The position numbers and the translations under genes were made by a program. A stretch of DNA of 64,000 bases from NCBI GenBank assembly GCA_016713305.1, contig JADJPK010000010.1, positions 62,001 to 126,000 of the forward strand. Reading direction: 5' to 3'. Origin of the DNA: Betaproteobacteria bacterium. GTDB taxonomy: Bacteria > Pseudomonadota > Gammaproteobacteria > Burkholderiales > Ga0077523. How positions within the stretch are numbered: the first letter of the stretch is position 1; each line of letters starts with the position of its first letter. Under the pieces are notes generated by a model. It saw only the letters and a program-made list of their open reading frames with translations, had not been told where the DNA came from and made no database searches. Below are positions 61,157 through 64,000 of this stretch, piece after piece.

Positions 61157-62398
61157 TCACGCACAGCGGATGGTCACGGGCTGCACGACGTTGTTGTGAT
61201 AACCGGCAGGATTGAACACGAGATCGAATGTCTGCGTCGCGCCGATCCGGTTGGTCGCGCGCCATGATCACGTGTTCTCCCGGCGCGGGCGTGAAGGGGT
61301 AGGTCCACTGTCGCCAGAGAAACGGCCAAGGTCCGTTCCCAGTTCCGCGGCGGACCAGGTCCTCCCCGCGTCCGTCGAGACGTCCACGCGCGAGATGCCA
61401 TAGCCACCATCCCAGGCCACCCCGCGCACGAACAACGGAGTGTTCGCCCGGTACATCATCTGGTCGCGGATGTTCACGATGAGGGAGTTCACGACCATTT
61501 CCGTGATCGGCGTGTTCGCATCGGTCTCCTGGGACAGGAACCGGTCCACGATGGGGAACCTGCCCTTGGGGATCCGGTAGGCGGGATTCATCCAGAACCC
61601 CTGCAACGGCTGCATGCGCACTTCCACCCGCGTGAGATGCTTCATCCAGTAGGTGGCCGTCCAGCCCGGCACCACCACGCGGGCGGGGAAGCCGTTCCAG
61701 TGCGGAAGCGCCTCGCCGTTCATCTCCAGCGCGATGAGCGTGTTCTCGTCGATCGCTTTCCAGAGCGGAACGCTCTTCACGAAGTCGGGCGTCTTCTCGG
61801 CCACGCCGGTGTCGGCGCCGTCGAAAGCCACTTCGAGCGCACCGGCCCTGACGCCCGATCGGGCCAGCACATCCTTCAGGCGCACGCCCTTCCAGCTCGC
61901 GTTGCCCATGGCGCCATTGCCCCACTGGACGCCTGGAACATGCGGACTGGACATGCCGCGGCGATTGCCGGAGCAGGCGCAGAGCGCCGCGATCTCCACC
62001 AGGTCGAATTCGGCGCGCAGGCGATCGAGCGTGTACTCCTCCGCCTTGTCCAGGCCATCGCCTCCCACCGCGAGGCGCCACTGCGCGGCCTCGACCTGCG
62101 GAATGTTGGACAGGTGATAGCGGACGAAGAAGGCGTCGTTCGGTGTGAACGGCTCGCTGAAGGCGCGGGTGGGCGTCTCGAAGTTCGGCGGACGGTAGCT
62201 GCGCTTGATGAGAGGCGCCTTGCCGGGAAGCGTGTCGAACAGGGCCGAGTCGCGAGCGCCCGCAGGCAGTGCGCCCGGTCCGGCAGGCGCCTGTGCCCGG
62301 GCCGAGGGGGCCACGGCCAGCGCACCCAAGCCCGCCGCAGCCCGCAGCAAGCGGCGGCGCAGGGAACGTGCGGGAGTATGTCCGGAACCGTCTGTCAT
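61157..62398 (-). CDS. sorA: Sulfite dehydrogenase-like molybdopterin oxidoreductase SorA (two frameshifts)
   Basis: Correcting two losses (one G near 61319 and one GC unit at about 61256-61262) gives a 414-aa SorA/sulfite oxidase-family protein. It has a Tat-like leader (RSLRRRLLRAAAGLGALA), the molybdenum-ligand cysteine in CACSGNRR (Cys142) and VVPGWTATYWMKHLTRVEV; after the shift it reads LWRQWTYPFTPAPGEHVIMAR, then TNRIGATQTFDLVFNPAGYHNNVVQPV. Without correction the protein ends at 61268 and lacks its C-terminal dimerisation part. With SorB it would oxidise sulfite in the periplasm. Confidence 0.8.
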
Positions 62399-62549
62399 GC
62401 GAAGGATTCTGACATCTTTCCCCGGATCAGGGAACGAAGCGCGCCGCCGACGCCCGCCCCCGGCTCGATAGTTCCGAGCGGATTCACGCGGCGGCTGGGG
62501 ACTCCGATCGTTCCAACCGGAAAGCTCGCGACCGATCCGCGAGGATTCC

Positions 62550-64000
62550 CTAGAAAAGGGTTCCGGTCTTGCCCCTCGGATCGCCTTCGGCGGTCACCTC
62601 GCCCGTGATCCGGTCGACGAACACGGCCTGCATGTTTCCCCAGCGGCGCTTGCCCTCCTGCACGGTGTGTCCCTTCGCGGCAAGCGATTGCACCCACGCT
62701 GCGGGAAACTGCCCCGGCTCGATCTCGATCCGATCCGGCAGGAACTGATGGTGGTACCGCGGAATGCCCACCACGCGCGCGAGATCGACCTCCGGCCTCG
62801 ACAGATGCTCGAGAATACCGAGCAGCACCATGGTGATGATGCGGGATCCGCCTGGGGTGCCGAACACCAGCACGCCGCGGTCGTCCTCCACGAAGGTCGG
62901 GGACATGCTCGACAGCGGCCGCTTGCCCGGCGCAATGCTGTTCGCGGCCATTCCCGTCAGACCGTAGAGATTGCCGCCTGCGGGCGAGATGGCGAAGTCG
63001 TTCATCTCGTTGTTGAGCAGCACGCCCGTTTCGCCGGCAACCATGCCGGCACCGAACGGCGCATTGACGCTCAGTGTGGCGGCAACGCGATTCCCCCAGC
63101 GGTCGACGACCGAGAAGTGCGTCGTGTTGTCGCCCTCCCGTGACCGGCTGCCGGCGTCCAGCGCCGCACTGGGAGTCGCGCGGGCAGGGTCGATGTCCGC
63201 GGCCCGGCGTTCGGCGTAGGAACGGCTGTCCAGCAGTGCGTGCGGAACGGTCGCGAAGTCGACGTCGCCGAGATACCGTCCGCGATCCTGGTATGCCCTC
63301 CGCAGCGCCTCCACGACCAGGTGGACGCGGTCCGACTCGCTGCAGGCCGCAAGATCGTAGCGCTCGAGGATATGCAAGGTCTGGGACAGCGTCAGGCCGC
63401 CGCTCGAGGGCAGCGACGCCGTGACGATCGCGGCACCGCGATACCGGATGCGATGCGGCTCGCGCTCCAGCACCCGGTAGTTCGCGAGATCCGCCTCGGT
63501 CCAGATGCCTCCTGCGGAACGCACTGCGCGTACCAGCTCGCGAGCGACGCTGCCGGCATAGAACCCGTCCTCCGCGCTGCGCGCGAACGCGCGAAGTGTT
63601 TGTGCAAGGAGGGGCTGCCGGACCATGAAACCTTTCGAAGGCGCCTTGCCGGCGTCGAGGAACGTCGCGGCCGCGACGGGGTCGACGCGCAGCACGGATT
63701 CGCGCCACTGGGCGGCGCTCGCATAGCGCCCGTCCGCCTGATAGCCCTGCTCCGCATGCGTGATCGCAGGCGCGATCAGGTCGGCAAGCGGCCGGGACCC
63801 GTACTTTCGGGCCAGATGTGCAATGCCGGCGGGCAACCCCGGAATGGCGGCTGCGCGCGCGCCATCGAGGGAGGCCCTGGCGTCCACTTCACCGTTCTCC
63901 CGCAGGTACATGTCGCGAGTGGCTGCGGAGGGAGCGGTCTCGCGGGCATCGATCATGATGTCCCGACCGTCGGAGGCGCGGTGGATCAGGAAGAACCCGC
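62550..64000 (-). CDS. ggt: Gamma-glutamyltransferase, 3' part
   Basis: The C-terminal 482 or so residues of a gamma-glutamyltransferase; the N-terminus, including any signal peptide, is beyond the right edge. The frame is open to 64000 with FFLIHRASDGRD preceding DARETAPSAATRDMYL, a conserved start of the large subunit. The self-cleavage nucleophile is the first Thr of DNTTHFSVVD (codon 63125-63123). GGLTLSQTLHILE, GTPGGSRIITMVLL and GDPRGKTGTLF are family markers. The enzyme hydrolyses or transfers the gamma-glutamyl group of glutathione in the periplasm. Confidence 0.93.
   Translation of the reverse strand, partial: GFFLIHRASDGRDIMIDARETAPSAATRDMYLRENGEVDARASLDGARAAAIPGLPAGIAHLARKYGSRPLADLIAPAITHAEQGYQADGRYASAAQWRESVLRVDPVAAATFLDAGKAPSKGFMVRQPLLAQTLRAFARSAEDGFYAGSVARELVRAVRSAGGIWTEADLANYRVLEREPHRIRYRGAAIVTASLPSSGGLTLSQTLHILERYDLAACSESDRVHLVVEALRRAYQDRGRYLGDVDFATVPHALLDSRSYAERRAADIDPARATPSAALDAGSRSREGDNTTHFSVVDRWGNRVAATLSVNAPFGAGMVAGETGVLLNNEMNDFAISPAGGNLYGLTGMAANSIAPGKRPLSSMSPTFVEDDRGVLVFGTPGGSRIITMVLLGILEHLSRPEVDLARVVGIPRYHHQFLPDRIEIEPGQFPAAWVQSLAAKGHTVQEGKRRWGNMQAVFVDRITGEVTAEGDPRGKTGTLF

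Overview
The window is a compact, very GC-rich, gene-dense chromosomal segment. Long ORFs are open on both strands almost everywhere because of the base composition. The gene content points to a betaproteobacterium (Rhodocyclales/Burkholderiales-like): a flgBCDEFGHIJKL operon, a lexA-imuA-imuB-dnaE2 SOS mutagenesis cassette, PEP-CTERM proteins, an aromatic-amine dehydrogenase cluster, TRAP transport and a SorAB-like sulfite dehydrogenase. This placement is inferred from gene families, not from a phylogenetic marker. No rRNA, tRNA, CRISPR array, transposase or integrase was seen.

Layout. (1) 1-8234, minus strand: polyamine-type ABC transporter parts (ATPase cut by the window edge, binding protein), an M48 lipoprotein peptidase, an HNH endonuclease, a GltD-like flavoprotein with ferredoxin domain, formate-tetrahydrofolate ligase (fhs), a periplasmic cupin and an exported methyltransferase-like protein. 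(2) 8475-9974, plus: a CobW/COG0523 GTPase (frameshifted as given) and a DUF1178 zinc-ribbon protein. (3) 10071-18265, plus: an SOS operon with a promoter and a perfect CTGT-N8-ACAG LexA box, then a small HTH-like protein, lexA, a DUF559-derived protein with 21-bp repeats, imuA, imuB and a dnaE2 enlarged by repeat insertions. (4) 18471-21322: a fused PabB-PabC and a secreted coiled-coil protein. (5) 21404-31806, minus: the flagellar rod/hook/ring operon. (6) 32122-39812, plus: a Nudix hydrolase, a heavy-metal RND efflux system and a PEP-CTERM protein. (7) 39928-45980, minus: a giant (about 2017 aa) protein joining two alpha/beta-hydrolase domains to a CHAT caspase-like protease domain. (8) 46390-49545, plus: an exported DUF1800/DUF1501 pair. 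(9) 49518-54176: a divergent EutR-like AraC regulator and a tryptophan-tryptophylquinone (TTQ) aromatic amine dehydrogenase cluster (heavy chain, MauE, MauD, light chain, cytochrome c). (10) 54371-64000, minus: a PEP-CTERM protein, TRAP transporter DctMQP with an internally shortened DctP, tilS, accA, sorBA and gamma-glutamyltransferase (cut by the window edge).

Most noteworthy: the double-hydrolase/CHAT protein is the best candidate for an undescribed system. The SOS cassette carries two repeat expansions (21-bp and 108-bp units, both in frame) and two uncharacterised co-regulated genes. Four genes (gltD-like, cobW-like, the CHAT protein, sorA) are broken only by 1-2 base losses in short homopolymer or GC runs. 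That pattern looks like consensus sequencing error more than true pseudogenisation, so these genes are annotated across the frameshifts.
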